Assembly: GCA_016841825.1 (NCBI GenBank)
Contig: JAENYK010000001.1
Coordinates: 62,001 to 126,000 of the forward strand
Source: Halothermothrix sp.
GTDB taxonomy: Bacteria; Bacillota; Halanaerobiia; DY22613
Reading direction: 5' to 3'
Length of the DNA: 64,000 bases
The notes below the pieces were generated by a model, which saw nothing but the letters and a program-made list of their open reading frames with translations, did not search any database and was not told where the DNA came from. A program made the position numbers and the translations under genes. Positions 43,316 to 52,904 of this stretch are shown piece by piece. Each line of letters opens with the position of its first letter. The stretch's first letter is position 1.

Positions 43316-43999
43316 TTACCAGGCAAACACATGTGAACCAATTCTGGTTGCTTTCGGACGGGTTACAGCTACCCAATTCTTCTTGGCTGCAGTCTTTGGA
43401 TTATAAAAAAACAGAGCACCATAAGTAGGGTCATAACTCAATATAGCTGCTTTGGCAGCTTCAATGGCTGTCTGACTTGGATAGAGATGGACTTGTCCAT
43501 CTCCCAATGTACAGAACTGACCTTCCTGCAAGATAACTTCTCTCACAGTGTTGGGGAATAGATCACTATCCACCCGATTTAAGATCACTGCACCAACAGC
43601 TACTTGACCTTTGAATGATTCACCCCGGGCTTCAGCATGAATCACTCTGGCAAGAAAGATCAATTCTTCCTGAGTGTACTGACCCCTGGTTGGTAGAGCA
43701 TTGGATTGGGGCAAAACTGCATAGGTTTTCGGACCTACCACCCCATCAGTGTAAAGATTGTTATCTTTCTGCAGCTGATTTACCGCAGCTAAAGTCTTCT
43801 TCCCAAAGAGTCCATCAATTCTCTCCTGATAATATCCTGCTTCCTGTAAACGGTACTGCAGGATGGCTACATCTGGACCTTCATCTTCATACTTTAAGCT
43901 TCGTGTTCCAAATTCCACAGCCTGTACATTGGCAGCTATACCTACTCCCAACAAAATCACTAGACTTAAGCAAACCAGAATACGAGTCAAAGGTTGCAT
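43316..43999 (-). CDS. sleB: Spore cortex-lytic enzyme SleB-like cell wall hydrolase
   Basis: 227 residues. A signal peptide (about 1-27) is followed by a PG_binding_1 domain (about 35-95: DEGPDVAILQYRLQEAGYY, FGKKTLAAVNQLQK, DGVVGPKTY). The SleB hydrolase_2 domain (about 110-227) has ARVIHAEARGESFKGQVAVGAVILNR, with the catalytic glutamate in HAEARGE. It cleaves cortex peptidoglycan during germination. No ypeB follows. GGAGG precedes ATG 43999. It supports a spore-forming host, together with sigK nearby. Confidence 0.92.
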   Translation of the reverse strand: MQPLTRILVCLSLVILLGVGIAANVQAVEFGTRSLKYEDEGPDVAILQYRLQEAGYYQERIDGLFGKKTLAAVNQLQKDNNLYTDGVVGPKTYAVLPQSNALPTRGQYTQEELIFLARVIHAEARGESFKGQVAVGAVILNRVDSDLFPNTVREVILQEGQFCTLGDGQVHLYPSQTAIEAAKAAILSYDPTYGALFFYNPKTAAKKNWVAVTRPKATRIGSHVFAW

Positions 44000-44113
44000 A
44001 GATTAGCCTCCTTTCACACAAATAATATATTATCCTGTATCAAAAAAAATATACTGGAATTAATTGCAATCATATTATAACTCAGAACGTCTAAAAATAA
44101 ACTTAAAAAATTA

Positions 44114-44629
44114 TTAATCCTGATCATTTAATAACCCTCTCCGCCGCAATCCAGTGAGCACAAGTCTTTCAAAACGACGAACAAAGAGCGTCCAGAATAA
44201 CTCCTTCTCAGCAATCGGATGGACCAAAATCGTCTTCAACGCTAAACGTTTTCCACCAAATATATCGGTAAATAGCTGATCTCCAATCACTACAATCTCC
44301 CGGGGGTCTACCCCCAGCCTGTCCACTGCTTTGCGAAAAGCACCCTTACGGGGCTTAATTGCAGCGGGAATAGCATCAATTTCCAAAATCTGAGCAATAC
44401 CGTTAACCCGATTATGCAGGCTGTTGGAAAGCAGACAGAGCTTGAAATCAGCTGCCTTCAAAGTGGCAAACCAATCAATGATCTCGGTCTGTAAAATATC
44501 CTCATCCCAGGGAATAATGGTATTGTCCAGATCGCAGATAATTCCCCGAACTCCCATGCTTTTCAGCAGTGCCGGATTTATATCTAATATATTGGTCATG
44601 TACAGATCTGGGCAGAGATATTTAAACAA
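44114..44629 (-). CDS. yqeG: YqeG-family HAD phosphatase
   Basis: 171 residues of the HAD IIIA type. The catalytic motif is GIICDLDNTIIPWDE, then CLLSNSLHNRV, AIKPRKGAFRKA and VIGDQLFTDIFGGKRL. In Firmicutes YqeG usually precedes the yqeH-aroE block; this is not so here. YqeG relatives are PgsA/PGP-type phosphatases in some lineages. The physiological substrate in this organism is unknown. Confidence 0.88.
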   Translation of the reverse strand: MFKYLCPDLYMTNILDINPALLKSMGVRGIICDLDNTIIPWDEDILQTEIIDWFATLKAADFKLCLLSNSLHNRVNGIAQILEIDAIPAAIKPRKGAFRKAVDRLGVDPREIVVIGDQLFTDIFGGKRLALKTILVHPIAEKELFWTLFVRRFERLVLTGLRRRGLLNDQD

Positions 44630-44733
44630 GTCTATTCACCTCAACACGTGTAAATAAATGCTATTTTTTAAGAAGAAACTTTATTCGTTTTGATTATAAC
44701 ATATTTATGGGGAAAGGGAAAGGGAAATCTTTT

Positions 44734-45438
44734 CTAATGTTTCTCTTTATCAAACTTCTTAGCCAATTTTTGGACTGCTTTCTTCTCTATCCTTGAGACA
44801 TAAGAACGGGAAATACCTAATTTTTTGGCAATCTCCCGCTGAGTATATTGCTCACCATCTTTGAGCCCATAACGCATTATGATAACTGTACGCTCCCGGT
44901 AATCCAACTCTCTTAAAAGTTCATATAGTTTCTCTTCTTCCAAAGTCAACTGCACCTTATCCATAACCATATCAGGATCTGTTCCCAAAATATCGATCAA
45001 GGTAATCTCATTACCCTCTTTGTCTGAACCGATAGGTTCATGAATTAACATTTCTCCCTGCAATTTTTTAGTGGAGCGCAGATGCATTAATATCTCATTC
45101 TCGATACAGCGTGCCGCATAGGTAGCCAACCGGGTGTTTTTGGTATAATCAAAAGTCTGGATGGCCTTGATTAAACCTATGGTTCCAATTGAGATCAGAT
45201 CCTCACTATCTTCTCTGGTGTTTTCAAACTTTTTGACTATATGGGCCACTAGACGTAAATTATGTTCGATTAATGTGTTGCGTGCTTCCTGATCTCCATT
45301 CTTCATCTGTTTTAAGCAATTCAGTTCTTCATCTGCTGATAAGGGTTGGGGGAAAACATTGTTAGTAACATAGGAGACCAGAAACAGGACTCCCTCAAAT
45401 AAAGAAAGACCCAGGATGGTCAGTAAAAAAGGCACCAT
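44734..45438 (-). CDS. sigK: Sporulation sigma factor SigK (pro-sigma-K)
   Basis: 234 residues. The first about 20 hydrophobic residues ([20 protein letters not shown]) form the pro-sequence that SpoIVFB removes. Region 2 ([34 protein letters not shown]) and region 4 ([42 protein letters not shown]) are intact. It directs late mother-cell transcription, such as coat and cortex genes. There is no skin-like element splitting the gene. GGAGGTG lies five bases before ATG, and a CATANNNTA -10 lies upstream. Confidence 0.95.
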   Translation of the reverse strand: MVPFLLTILGLSLFEGVLFLVSYVTNNVFPQPLSADEELNCLKQMKNGDQEARNTLIEHNLRLVAHIVKKFENTREDSEDLISIGTIGLIKAIQTFDYTKNTRLATYAARCIENEILMHLRSTKKLQGEMLIHEPIGSDKEGNEITLIDILGTDPDMVMDKVQLTLEEEKLYELLRELDYRERTVIIMRYGLKDGEQYTQREIAKKLGISRSYVSRIEKKAVQKLAKKFDKEKH

Positions 45439-45466
45439 ATTTCCACCTCCACATAAGCTCTACTAG

Positions 45467-45495
45467 TATCTTATGTGGGATGTAGAAAAAAAGTG
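45467..45495 (-). promoter_or_regulatory. Candidate SigE/SigK-type promoter of sigK
   Basis: CATAAGATA at 45475-45467 (minus strand) fits CATANNNTA, with a CAC 17 bp upstream as the short -35. The start would lie about 20 bp before the ATG. ACATAAG/CTTATGT arms (45451-45457, 45470-45476) form an inverted repeat that could bind SpoIIID. This fits B. subtilis sigK control, but the -35 match is loose. Confidence 0.4.
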
Positions 45496-45625
45496 CCTGT
45501 CTCTGATATGGGAAATATTGGTCTAATCTAATGTTTGACGAGATTTCAAAAATGGAGTCTCCCGAACCTCTATAGGTGGGAGTATGGATAACAATAGGCA
45601 TTAAGAGCCTGCTGTCAATGTGATT

Positions 45626-46864
45626 TTAATCGGTCTGTCGCTCTGGTTTCTCCCGTCTTACCATGTCCAATGGTCGTACAGGATGATTTACTGGGATACG
45701 GATAATCTGATGGGGATGAGGTGCTTCCTCAATCTGATTATTCTCCTCATCTTTGATATAGGTCAGATCAGCAGTGAATACCCTGGTCTTCGGACCAAAG
45801 ATCTCGATCCGATCACCCCGGAAAAACTTGCTTCGAACCTCAATGACTGCTTCTTTAGTCCCAGGCAGATAATCGGTGACAAAACCCATAAAATCATAAT
45901 TGCGGACATAGGCCGAACTCTGATAGTTATGCTCATCTGATCCGGGAGGGTTGAAGTAGAAACCGGTAATGTAACTCCGATGGCTGACTTTCTTTAACTC
46001 CTCCAGCCAGATAGGATCAAACTGATAGTTATCGGGATCTTCCAGATAACTATCAATAGCTTGACGATAGACATAGGTAGTAGTGGCTACATAGTGTAAA
46101 CTCTTCATTCTGCCTTCAATCTTCAAACTATCCAGACCCAGTCTGACCAGTTCCGGAATGTGTTCAATCATACACAGATCTTTGGAATTGAATACATATG
46201 TACCGCGTTCATCTTCGAAGACCGGGTAATAGACTCCCGGGCGTTTTTCCTCAACCAGAGCATATTTCCAGCGACAGGATTGGGCACACTGGCCCAGATT
46301 GGCATCTCGATGGGTCATATAGTTACTCAAAAGACACCGCCCTGAATAGGAGATACACATGGCGCCATGAACAAATACTTCCAGACCTACATCGGGAACC
46401 CGTTCTCTGATCTCAGCGATCTCCTTTAGCGACAACTCCCGGGCCAATACTATGCGTTCAACCCCCTGTTGATGCCAGAACTGAACACTACGCCAGTTAA
46501 CTGCATTGGCCTGGGTACTTAGATGAACTTCCATCTCCGGAATGGTCTCCCGCACTATAGTTAAGATACCTGGGTCAGCAACAATCACAGCGTCTACCTG
46601 TAACTCTGCAAGATGCTTCAAATATGTCGGCAGTCCCCCAAGATCATGATTATGAGGGATAATATTCACTGTAACATAGACTCTTACTCCTCTTTGATGG
46701 GCAAATTCAATCCCTTCACGCATCTCATCAAGGGTAAAGTTATCTGCCCCTTCACGCAATCCGAAGTTCTGTCCACCGAGATAAACAGCATCGGCGCCAT
46801 ACAAAACTGCTACTTTTAGTTTTTCCAGACTACCGGCTGGTGCTAATACTTCTGGTCTTTTCAT
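45626..46864 (-). CDS. trhP: Peptidase U32-family tRNA hydroxylation protein TrhP
   Basis: 412 residues. RPEVLAPAGSLEKLKVAVLYGADAVYLGG is the U32 start. VFVHGAMCISYSGRCLLSNY and the NLGQCAQSCRWKY cysteine cluster mark an Fe-S binding family, and SLKIEGRMKSLHYV the C-terminal block. TrhP proteins help form 5-hydroxyuridine at tRNA position 34. The gene overlaps the TrmR gene by 4 bp (ATGA), the next enzyme of that pathway. In B. subtilis two adjacent U32 genes (yrrN and yrrO) follow yrrM; here only one does. Confidence 0.9.
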   Translation of the reverse strand: MKRPEVLAPAGSLEKLKVAVLYGADAVYLGGQNFGLREGADNFTLDEMREGIEFAHQRGVRVYVTVNIIPHNHDLGGLPTYLKHLAELQVDAVIVADPGILTIVRETIPEMEVHLSTQANAVNWRSVQFWHQQGVERIVLARELSLKEIAEIRERVPDVGLEVFVHGAMCISYSGRCLLSNYMTHRDANLGQCAQSCRWKYALVEEKRPGVYYPVFEDERGTYVFNSKDLCMIEHIPELVRLGLDSLKIEGRMKSLHYVATTTYVYRQAIDSYLEDPDNYQFDPIWLEELKKVSHRSYITGFYFNPPGSDEHNYQSSAYVRNYDFMGFVTDYLPGTKEAVIEVRSKFFRGDRIEIFGPKTRVFTADLTYIKDEENNQIEEAPHPHQIIRIPVNHPVRPLDMVRREKPERQTD

Positions 46865-47520
46865 TCTGCGCTCACTTCCTTTAGACTTACTGCCATACCA
46901 TCACCAATAGGTATAATAGATGAGGTCAATTGTCGATGATTCATTACCAGTTGAATGTAATCTGTCATCCGATTGACCATGGTTTTCATCCTTCGACTGG
47001 GGATTAATTCCTGATCGGCTACCCAGCCATTTAATAGAACATTATCTGCAATAATCAGACCTCCAGGATTCAAAAGCTTAATCGCATCTTCGAAAAAGGT
47101 CAAATATTGACCTTTGGCTGCATCCAAAAATATCAGGTCAAACTGAGTGTCCAGTTTGGAGATCAGATCAATGGCATCACCAACAATATTTTGAACCTGT
47201 TCTTCTATTCCCGCTGTTTTAAAGTTAAGCCAGGCTTCATAGGCCCGATCTTCATTGATCTCGATGGTTTTGATTAGTGAGTCTGGCCCCGCTGCTCTGG
47301 CCATCCAGATGGTAGAGTAGCCGATAGCTGTCCCAACCTCCAGAATAGTCTTCGGTCGATGTACTCTGATTAGAAAATGCAAAAACTGGGCAACATCAGG
47401 ATGAATTATCGGAATATGTTCATTGGCCGCCTGCTTCTCCAATCTTACGAGAAACGACTCCCTCGGCGGCACTGTATCGGTCAAAAATGTCTGTAACCAT
47501 TCAGGCAAAAGTTCACCCAT
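46861..47520 (-). CDS. trmR: tRNA 5-hydroxyuridine methyltransferase TrmR (O-methyltransferase)
   Basis: 219 residues. A class I SAM methyltransferase (YrrM/TrmR group): TILEVGTAIGYSTIWMA is the SAM motif I, IKTIEINEDRA follows, and DLIFLDAAKGQY and GGLIIADNVLLNG are metal-linked blocks. It methylates hydroxyuridine at tRNA position 34 to methoxyuridine. The start is ATG 47520, seven bases after GGAGG. It lies between mltG and trhP, as in B. subtilis. Confidence 0.9.
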   Translation of the reverse strand: MGELLPEWLQTFLTDTVPPRESFLVRLEKQAANEHIPIIHPDVAQFLHFLIRVHRPKTILEVGTAIGYSTIWMARAAGPDSLIKTIEINEDRAYEAWLNFKTAGIEEQVQNIVGDAIDLISKLDTQFDLIFLDAAKGQYLTFFEDAIKLLNPGGLIIADNVLLNGWVADQELIPSRRMKTMVNRMTDYIQLVMNHRQLTSSIIPIGDGMAVSLKEVSAE

Positions 47521-47546
47521 GCCTCTCCCTCCAAATAACCTCAATT

Positions 47547-47571
47547 GCCCCCATTAACTAATTATGGGGGC
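47547..47571 (-). other. Hairpin between mltG and trmR
   Basis: An 8-bp GC-rich stem, GCCCCCAT/ATGGGGGC (47547-47554 with 47564-47571). There is no T tract on the minus strand, so it is more likely an mRNA stability or partial termination element within the operon. Confidence 0.5.
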
Positions 47572-47608
47572 TGGTTTTAGTATCTCCAACGCAAGCGTAC
47601 CTTAATCG

Positions 47609-48631
47609 TTAGTCAAGGTATTTCTGTACTGCTCTGGAGTGTTCTTCATAAGTTCGACTATAATAAGTGGTACCATCAGGCAGTGCAAAATAGAAGAAAT
47701 ATGGTACATCTTCAGGGTTTAGTGCTGCCTGTATAGATTTTAGACCCGGATTAGAGATCGGTCCAGGAGTTAAGCCAGGATGTTGATAGGTGTTATAGGG
47801 TGAATCAATCCTGGTATCAGCCGTTGATAGTCTATCTTTCTTCACTCCCAGGACATAGAGGACACTGGCACAAAGCTGCAGATTCATCCGCTGCTCAAGA
47901 CGGTTATAGACAACTCCACTAATCATCGGGCGATCTGCATCCAACTTGGCCTCTTCTTCAATCAGAGAGGCAATGGTAATGACCTCCCAGATGTCCAAAG
48001 TTCGTCCCCGTACCTGAACTTCTTCGCTTCCGACGACTTTTTCAAAACGTTTAAGCATGATCTTTATCAGATCGGTAGCGGTCGCTTTGCGAGGTATCTG
48101 ATAGGTATCCGGGAATAAAAATCCCTCTACCTGGAACTCCACATCCTGTTCAGGCATAAAATCTAACTTATACGCTCTGGCCGCTGTGAGAAATTCTTCA
48201 GCAGTGATGTCAGTCTTCTCTCCAATCAGCGAAGCCATCTCCTTAACTGTCAGTCCTTCGGGAATGGTCAGCTTAAAGGTAGCCACATCACCTGCCACAA
48301 TTCTGTTGATAATCTGTGAAATAGACATATTGGTGGTAAATTCGTAATAACCAGCCTTAAGTTTACTCTGTACTCCCTTAAATCGGCTAAGGGCAACAAA
48401 GTATGAAGATTTGCGAACCAGACCTGCTTCTTCTAAAGATCGGGCTATACTGGTAAGATTACTCCCTGAAGGAATGTTCACCTCCACCGATTTTGGAGAA
48501 AAATAAGCGACTGGCCCAATTAAATACTGGATATAGAAGATAACCCCTCCCAGAAATACCAGAACCAGCATAATTAAACTGACAACCTTTTTGGAATCAA
48601 GGTGGGTTTTCGCGGGTAAAAGTTGAGCCAT
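47609..48631 (-). CDS. mltG: Endolytic transglycosylase MltG
   Basis: 340 residues. An N-terminal membrane helix (about 17-38) is followed by a LysM-like segment (VNIPSGSNLTSIARSLEEAGLVRK) and the YceG/MltG catalytic domain with ASLIEEEA (catalytic Glu), VVYNRLEQRMNLQLC and SPYNTYQHPGLTPGPISNPG. It cleaves nascent glycan strands near the membrane. ATG 48631 follows AAAGGGTGAG. It has its own promoter next to the old end of the CRISPR array. Confidence 0.93.
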   Translation of the reverse strand: MAQLLPAKTHLDSKKVVSLIMLVLVFLGGVIFYIQYLIGPVAYFSPKSVEVNIPSGSNLTSIARSLEEAGLVRKSSYFVALSRFKGVQSKLKAGYYEFTTNMSISQIINRIVAGDVATFKLTIPEGLTVKEMASLIGEKTDITAEEFLTAARAYKLDFMPEQDVEFQVEGFLFPDTYQIPRKATATDLIKIMLKRFEKVVGSEEVQVRGRTLDIWEVITIASLIEEEAKLDADRPMISGVVYNRLEQRMNLQLCASVLYVLGVKKDRLSTADTRIDSPYNTYQHPGLTPGPISNPGLKSIQAALNPEDVPYFFYFALPDGTTYYSRTYEEHSRAVQKYLD

Positions 48632-48667
48632 AAACTCACCCTTTCTATTATAAAGTAACATATTTTC

Positions 48668-48697
48668 ATTATAACTTAAAGCGACTGGATTTTGCAA
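48668..48697 (-). promoter_or_regulatory. Sigma-A promoter of mltG-trmR-trhP
   Basis: TTGCAA and TATAAT on the minus strand at 18-bp spacing, about 30 bp before the mltG ATG. It lies only 67 bp from the last degenerate CRISPR repeat. Confidence 0.7.
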
Positions 48698-48763
48698 ATA
48701 TTTGTTGAGAGAAATTTGTGGTAAGGGTTATTTTTTATCCTTTCTGTTTATAGACACTTTGTT

Positions 48764-51432
48764 ATTTACACCTACTGTAGTTCTATTAAAAGTGTAAAGA
48801 AAAAATCATCTGTAACACTGCCATTGATATTTACATTCTACGGTAGTTCTATTAAAAGGACAATCCGATATCCCTTTTGTATAACATACTTGACATTTAC
48901 ATTCTACTGTAGTTCTATTAAAAGAGGGATTCCACGCGTACCCTCTAGACACCCTCTAAGATTTACATTCTACTGTAGTTCTATTAAAAGACCGTAACCT
49001 TTGCCGAATATTGGGACGGGTCGAACATTTACATTCTACTGTAGTTCTATTAAAAGGACGAGATTGCCAAAGGTCGAAGAATTAGATTGTCATTTACATT
49101 CTACTGTAGTTCTATTAAAAGTAATGGAGACCTCAAGCCTAACTCAAGCTAAACTTGATTTACATTCTACTGTAGTTCTATTAAAAGAATGCGAAAGATT
49201 GCAAACAATACCAGATGATTATACATTTACATTCTACTGTAGTTCTATTAAAAGGATAATGGTGCAGGCAAAACAACTATTGCTGATGCGATTTACATTC
49301 TACTGTAGTTCTATTAAAAGCAACTCGGGTAACCACAACACTGGTAACCGCAACACATTTACATTCTACTGTAGTTCTATTAAAAGATCAAGGAAAGGTT
49401 GCAATACACTTTTATCTACCATATTTACATTCTACTGTAGTTCTATTAAAAGTGTATTATCGTGCGTGCTTGTGCGTGCGGGTATTAAAATTTACATTCT
49501 ACTGTAGTTCTATTAAAAGGGTAGACGTGGCACAAATATCTTGTGATGGATTATAATTTACATTCTACTGTAGTTCTATTAAAAGACCCAATAATCAAGG
49601 TACTGTTTTTTGGTGATGCTACATTTACATTCTACTGTAGTTCTATTAAAAGTGTATCCGATCAGAGGGGGTTGAACGTAACCCAGATCATTTACATTCT
49701 ACTGTAGTTCTATTAAAAGGATCAAACATACATTTAAAGTATGTTTGTATATCTAATTTACATTCTACTGTAGTTCTATTAAAAGCGGTCACACTTACGT
49801 TGTATTCCTTATAGTCATCAATTTACATTCTACTGTAGTTCTATTAAAAGAAGAATTGTTGGAAGTCCATCATGCTTGCAATGATTATTTACATTCTACT
49901 GTAGTTCTATTAAAAGCAATAATGCTAAGCCTATGGTAGATAATGCAGACATATTTACATTCTACTGTAGTTCTATTAAAAGTAAGATGTATGTATTTCG
50001 CCATTCATCAGGTTGATCATTTACATTCTACTGTAGTTCTATTAAAAGATATCTTACACTGTGCAGGTTGTGATCATGTAATATATTTACATTCTACTGT
50101 AGTTCTATTAAAAGGTGCACTTAGATGCATATCAGCAACAAGGTAATAGCATTTACATTCTACTGTAGTTCTATTAAAAGCTAAAGGGGGATTTTGTAAC
50201 ACTAGAGGGAGGAGGCATTTACATTCTACTGTAGTTCTATTAAAAGAATCATCGTAACTGGCGAAGAGATCGCCTATTATGAATTTACATTCTACTGTAG
50301 TTCTATTAAAAGGCGGTGACAAAACTTGTAACAAAAGTACCTTTAGAGATTTACATTCTACTGTAGTTCTATTAAAAGAAGATAACTTCGCACCAAAGTT
50401 TATCATGGACGGACATTTACATTCTACTGTAGTTCTATTAAAAGCCGCAATTGAGGTAGGTTGTCCTAAAATCCGATTTTATTTACATTCTACTGTAGTT
50501 CTATTAAAAGCACCCTTTTGTGAGTGCTAGAAAAGCTTTCAAAATCATTTACATTCTACTGTAGTTCTATTAAAAGGGGGATTAAATCAATATGTATGCG
50601 TCCTAGTTGTTTATTTACATTCTACTGTAGTTCTATTAAAAGCAGGAAGCATTTGAGATGGTCAAAACGGAATCATTTATTTACATTCTACTGTAGTTCT
50701 ATTAAAAGGCTGTAGACCCCAAGTATGGCTGGGGATACAAAATCATTTACATTCTACTGTAGTTCTATTAAAAGATGGATGTATCCGATACATAGTGATT
50801 CTCAAACCGCATTTACATTCTACTGTAGTTCTATTAAAAGTATTGTTTACCTCTTTACAGGAAGGAGACACCTGGATTTACATTCTACTGTAGTTCTATT
50901 AAAAGCGTTCCTTCTCCTCACGAATAAACTGATCAATTTCAATTTACATTCTACTGTAGTTCTATTAAAAGCTTATATCAACTATTGACGATCAAAGAAA
51001 GATACGTATTTACATTCTACTGTAGTTCTATTAAAAGAAAGAGTTATACACAGTCCTGTGGCTTATGAGTGTTATTTACATTCTACTGTAGTTCTATTAA
51101 AAGCCTTGCGCCTTACAGCGTTAAGGAAGTTGAAATCAATTTACATTCTACTGTAGTTCTATTAAAAGGTCGAAACATATATCAGAGATGCAACTGGCAA
51201 AGACATTTACATTCTACTGTAGTTCTATTAAAAGTTGTCAGGGAGACATTTAGCAGATTTAAAGGAAGCAATTTACATTCTACTGTAGTTCTATTAAAAG
51301 CCAATCCATCGAAAATGTCTCTACCTTCAATCCTTTATTTACATTCTACTGTAGTTCTATTAAAAGTCAAAGATGGGCATAAACGAGAGCAACTGTAAGG
51401 GAATTTACATTCTACTGTAGTTCTATTAAAAG
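48764..51432 (-). CRISPR. Type I-B CRISPR array, 41 repeats and 40 spacers
   Basis: The 30-bp unit reads, on the plus strand, ATTTACATTCTACTGTAG then TTCTATTAAAAG. Spacers are 35-37 nt (mostly 36). The repeat at 48764-48792 is degenerate (29 nt), and that at 48829-48858 has one substitution; the others looked identical. On the minus strand the repeat ends GAATGTAAAT, like clostridial type I-B repeats whose last 8 nt form the crRNA 5' handle. So transcription runs minus, with the leader at 51433 on. Degenerate repeats at the left are then the old, trailer end, agreeing with orientation. Confidence 0.98.
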
Positions 51433-51617
51433 GCCGGCTTCCTTATACCGTTGCAATGCCAAGGTTTTTAGACGTGTTTTTGTCCATCGGACTTTTTTTT
51501 AATTAGTCAGCTGTTCTCTTCGTTCATTATCTCCAAAATAGTTCAAAAAACGTTATCCTATCTAGATTGTCGATCTACGAGGTTTTTTACATTACTATAG
51601 ATCGACAGATTTAAAAT
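51433..51617 (-). promoter_or_regulatory. CRISPR leader region
   Basis: 185 bp between the youngest repeat and cas2. It is A+T-rich with two T or A tracts. It holds a perfect 10-bp inverted repeat (51568-51577 with 51598-51607, loop 20) just past the cas2 stop, which could bind an architectural protein or end the cas mRNA. No convincing -35/-10 pair was identified. Confidence 0.7.
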
Positions 51618-51896
51618 CTAAAAAAAATTAGATGTCTTATCATCATTAATTCCCATAAATTCTTTGACCAACCATTTTTCATCCCTACTCTTAAAGATAA
51701 TCAAAGAATCCTGATCACTTCTAATATAATTGTTTAATTCCCTCTTTAATTTCATCAATTGTAATTCTGTCAAATTGCCCTCAAATACTGATTTTTGAAT
51801 ATGAGTTAAGTATTTTTTGCATATTTTAAATGTATTTCTAAGAACTTTAGGGCCAGTTTCATCCATTGTTATATCGTATATTAAGACTACATACAT
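51618..51896 (-). CDS. cas2: CRISPR-associated Cas2
   Basis: 92 residues of a ferredoxin-like endonuclease fold: MYVVLIYDI first strand with the conserved Asp, then LRNTFKICKKYLTHIQKSVFEGNLT. Cas2 dimerises and, with Cas1, integrates spacers. The frame opens with GTG codons, but ATG 51896 lies six bases after GGTGGTG. It is the last cas gene, next to the leader. Confidence 0.94.
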   Translation of the reverse strand: MYVVLIYDITMDETGPKVLRNTFKICKKYLTHIQKSVFEGNLTELQLMKLKRELNNYIRSDQDSLIIFKSRDEKWLVKEFMGINDDKTSNFF

Positions 51897-51901
51897 AAAA
51901 A

Positions 51902-52894
51902 TCACCACCAAATTTTAAATCCATTATATTCTTTTTCATCAATTATTTCCTTTATAAGTTTATAACATTCTAGTCTGATCAAATATCTATATGATACTTC
52001 TCGATTTAAATCTCTATGTAAGATTGTGCGTTTTAGCCTCTTATCATACTCCATTAATATTGTTCTTTTTGCAGGTTCCTTTAAATACAAAAAGTTAGAT
52101 TCTTTTTCAAAGTCATTTTCGGTAATCTGTTTTTTATTAAGAAGAGAAAATATCATTCGTTCTCCAATTAAAGGTTTGAATATTTCCGCCAGATCTAAAC
52201 ACAATGAAAATCTTTTTGTTCCTGGTTCATGCAAAAAACTTATTGTTGGGTTTAACTGAGTTTTATAGATTTCCGATAGCACTGTTGTATAGACAAGACT
52301 GTTTACAAAAGAAAGTAAAGAATTTATCATATTATCTGGTGGTCTTTTCACTCTTTTCTCAAAATTAATATCCTGCTTAACAATACTATTCCATGCCCGG
52401 TAATATATTTTTCTGATATTGCCCTCTATTCCCATAAGTTGACTAATGTCTGTCCCATTCCCCAGCTTATGAGTCAAATTTTGAATTTCTTTCATTGGAT
52501 CATCAAGGTCAACCCCTCTACCATTATAATACCTTAAATTTCTGTAAATGTTATAAGCAGCAGTACTTAATATCTCTTTTGCTATCTTAACTCTAGATTC
52601 ATGATTATCATATTTTTTTACCTGATTTACCAATAAATATCCACTAATATTTTTTTCTCTCGGATAAAAACTTCCACTGTAAAACCCATAATAATTAAAC
52701 ACATGAAGCACAATTTTTGCTTGCGACAAAAAATTCAACAATTTTGTATTCATCCCAACTTCCCCAAAAAGGTATATCTCTTCGGTAACTTCTGCTTTTA
52801 AATTCTTCTCATCCCCCTCTGTTGTAGTTATTACAATATTGTTATCTTTTCTCCTCAAATCTCCATTCCGAAAAATATAAAATGTTTCTCCCAT
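51902..52894 (-). CDS. cas1: CRISPR-associated Cas1 integrase
   Basis: 330 residues. Catalytic metal ligands are visible as Glu in LMGIEGNIRKIYY, His in SFLHEPGTKRFS and Glu in DLAEIFKPL. With Cas2 it captures and inserts protospacers. ATG 52894 follows GGGAGG by five bases; the frame runs 13 codons further up, overlapping cas4. Length is standard for type I-B Cas1. Confidence 0.96.
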   Translation of the reverse strand: MGETFYIFRNGDLRRKDNNIVITTTEGDEKNLKAEVTEEIYLFGEVGMNTKLLNFLSQAKIVLHVFNYYGFYSGSFYPREKNISGYLLVNQVKKYDNHESRVKIAKEILSTAAYNIYRNLRYYNGRGVDLDDPMKEIQNLTHKLGNGTDISQLMGIEGNIRKIYYRAWNSIVKQDINFEKRVKRPPDNMINSLLSFVNSLVYTTVLSEIYKTQLNPTISFLHEPGTKRFSLCLDLAEIFKPLIGERMIFSLLNKKQITENDFEKESNFLYLKEPAKRTILMEYDKRLKRTILHRDLNREVSYRYLIRLECYKLIKEIIDEKEYNGFKIWW

Positions 52895-52904
52895 ATCTAC
52901 CTCC

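Noticed and set aside
49001-51398. Open frames across the array with repeated LHSTVVLLK, FTFYCSSIK or FNRTTVECK units
   Set aside because: They are translations of the CRISPR repeat in different frames; the 66-bp periodicity and spacer diversity show an array, not a repeat protein.
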